The position numbers were made by a program, and so were the translations under genes. Positions 63,376-64,000 of a stretch of 64,000 bases of DNA are shown here, piece by piece. Origin of the DNA: Rhynchopus sp. YZ270_cl-10 (lineage: Eukaryota; Euglenozoa; Diplonemea; Diplonemida; Diplonemidae); assembly GCA_964035575.1 (NCBI GenBank), contig OZ037837.1, positions 1,984,001 to 2,048,000 on the forward strand, read 5' to 3'. The notes beneath the pieces are model-generated. The model was not told the DNA's origin. It searched no databases and saw only the letters and a list, made by a program, of their open reading frames with translations. Numbering within the stretch: position 1 is the stretch's first letter; each line of letters begins with the position of its first letter.

Positions 63376-64000
63376 GGTGCACAGGGTGCCTTTTTGAAAA
63401 AAATCCGGTGCACAGGGGGCGCCTAAGTGAAAAATCGGTGCACAGGGGGCGTATCCTGGAAAAATCCGGTGCACACGGGGCGACCAAAAACGGTGCACAG
63501 GGGGCGTCTTTGAACGGTGCACAGGGGGCGCCTAAAATCCGGTGCACACGGGGCGCCCCAAAAACGGTGCACAGGGGGCGTGTCAGAACGGTGCACATGG
63601 GGCGCCCGGCTATTAAATCACGGGTAAAACGCCCCCTGTGCACCGGATTTTTGGGCGCCCCCTGTGCACCGTTTTGGGGTGCGCCCCCTGTGCACCGGAC
63701 GTGCCCCCTGTGCACCGGAGTGGCCCACAGGGTGCCTTTTTGACAAATATCCGGTGCACAGGGGGCGTATCCGGGGAAAATCCGGTGCACAGGGGGCGCC
63801 CAAAAACGGTGCACAGGGGGCGTGTTAATACGGTGCACAGGGGGCGCCTTCAATCCGGTGCACAGGGGGCGCCCCAAAAACGGTGCACAGGGGGCGTGTC
63901 AAAACGGTGCACAGGGGGCGCCCGGCTATTAAATCACGGGTAAAACGCCCCCTGTGCACCGGATTTTTGGGCGCCCCCTGTGCACCGTTTTGGGGTGCGC
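63376..64000. repeat. Module C: two-orientation array of CGGTGCACAGGGGGCG
   Basis: About 22 copies of a ~15-bp motif with 8-18 bp intervals: nine forward (63376-63603), four inverted (63630-63720), seven forward (63750-63920) and two inverted before the window ends. The segment CCCGGCTATTAAATCACGGG marks each forward-to-inverted switch (63605 and 63921), giving a higher-order period of 316 bp. The array continues past the window edge. Confidence 0.9.

Noticed and set aside
63218-63943. Open frames on both strands encoding HRG/CTG-type repeats
   Set aside because: By-products of the GTGCAC array and satellite; no non-repetitive coding part.
63376-64000. CRISPR-like appearance of short repeats with short intervals
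   Set aside because: The repeats switch orientation, the intervals are themselves repeated and the DNA is clearly eukaryotic.
1-64000. LTR retroelements, LINE reverse transcriptase, Polinton or viral genes
   Set aside because: No reverse transcriptase, integrase, capsid or envelope motifs and no long direct terminal repeats were seen.

Overview
This window looks like nuclear DNA of a flagellated protist, most likely a euglenozoan (diplonemid-like rather than kinetoplastid). That assignment is an inference. All recognisable genes lie on the + strand. Almost every start codon follows a pyrimidine-rich tract and an AG by 10-110 bases, as expected for polycistronic transcription with spliced-leader trans-splicing. 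One gene (VPS39) also has conventional GT-AG introns, which are very rare in kinetoplastids. A BspA-like leucine-rich-repeat protein and an RIIa/DPY30-type docking domain also fit a flagellate.

Layout. 1-9.4 kb: a receptor-like protein with a solute-binding ectodomain and a cyclase-like intracellular domain (1432-4218), a 4-kb gene-poor stretch with dispersed repeats, then a ubiquitin-like + LRR protein (8357-9424). 9.6-24.4 kb: a tandem array of five ubiquitin-like + beta-propeller genes. Each of the first four is followed by a broken 5' fragment of VPS39; the fifth is followed by the complete, intron-containing VPS39 gene (24478-27998). The units alternate between two types (A-B-A-B-A). A 2.05-kb Mutator-like DNA transposon with long terminal inverted repeats sits in the left edge of the array, and the empty target site is visible in the other units. 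28.2-39.0 kb: a second cyclase-like receptor (dCache/HAMP type), a short-chain dehydrogenase, a relic and a short C-terminal duplicate of the large ART gene found further right, a third cyclase-like membrane protein and a polytopic membrane protein of unknown family.

41-59.8 kb: a Gln/Pro-rich zinc-finger-like ORF with no start codon, a giant (~2,600-residue) DPY30-like/ADP-ribosyltransferase multidomain protein, and a ~8.3-kb secreted Cys-rich/HYR-repeat protein gene. The last gene changes frame several times and runs straight into repeats. 59.7-64 kb: composite repeats (a ~161-bp satellite, an A-rich module, short tandem repeats and a two-orientation array of a 15-bp GTGCAC-centred motif) that look subterminal or heterochromatic.

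Functionally the window mixes signalling receptors (three proteins sharing one unusual cyclase-like cytoplasmic module), endolysosomal tethering (VPS39), ubiquitin-like/repeat scaffolds, NAD-dependent chemistry (ART and SDR) and surface proteins. No rRNA, tRNA, CRISPR array, LTR element or viral gene was recognised.
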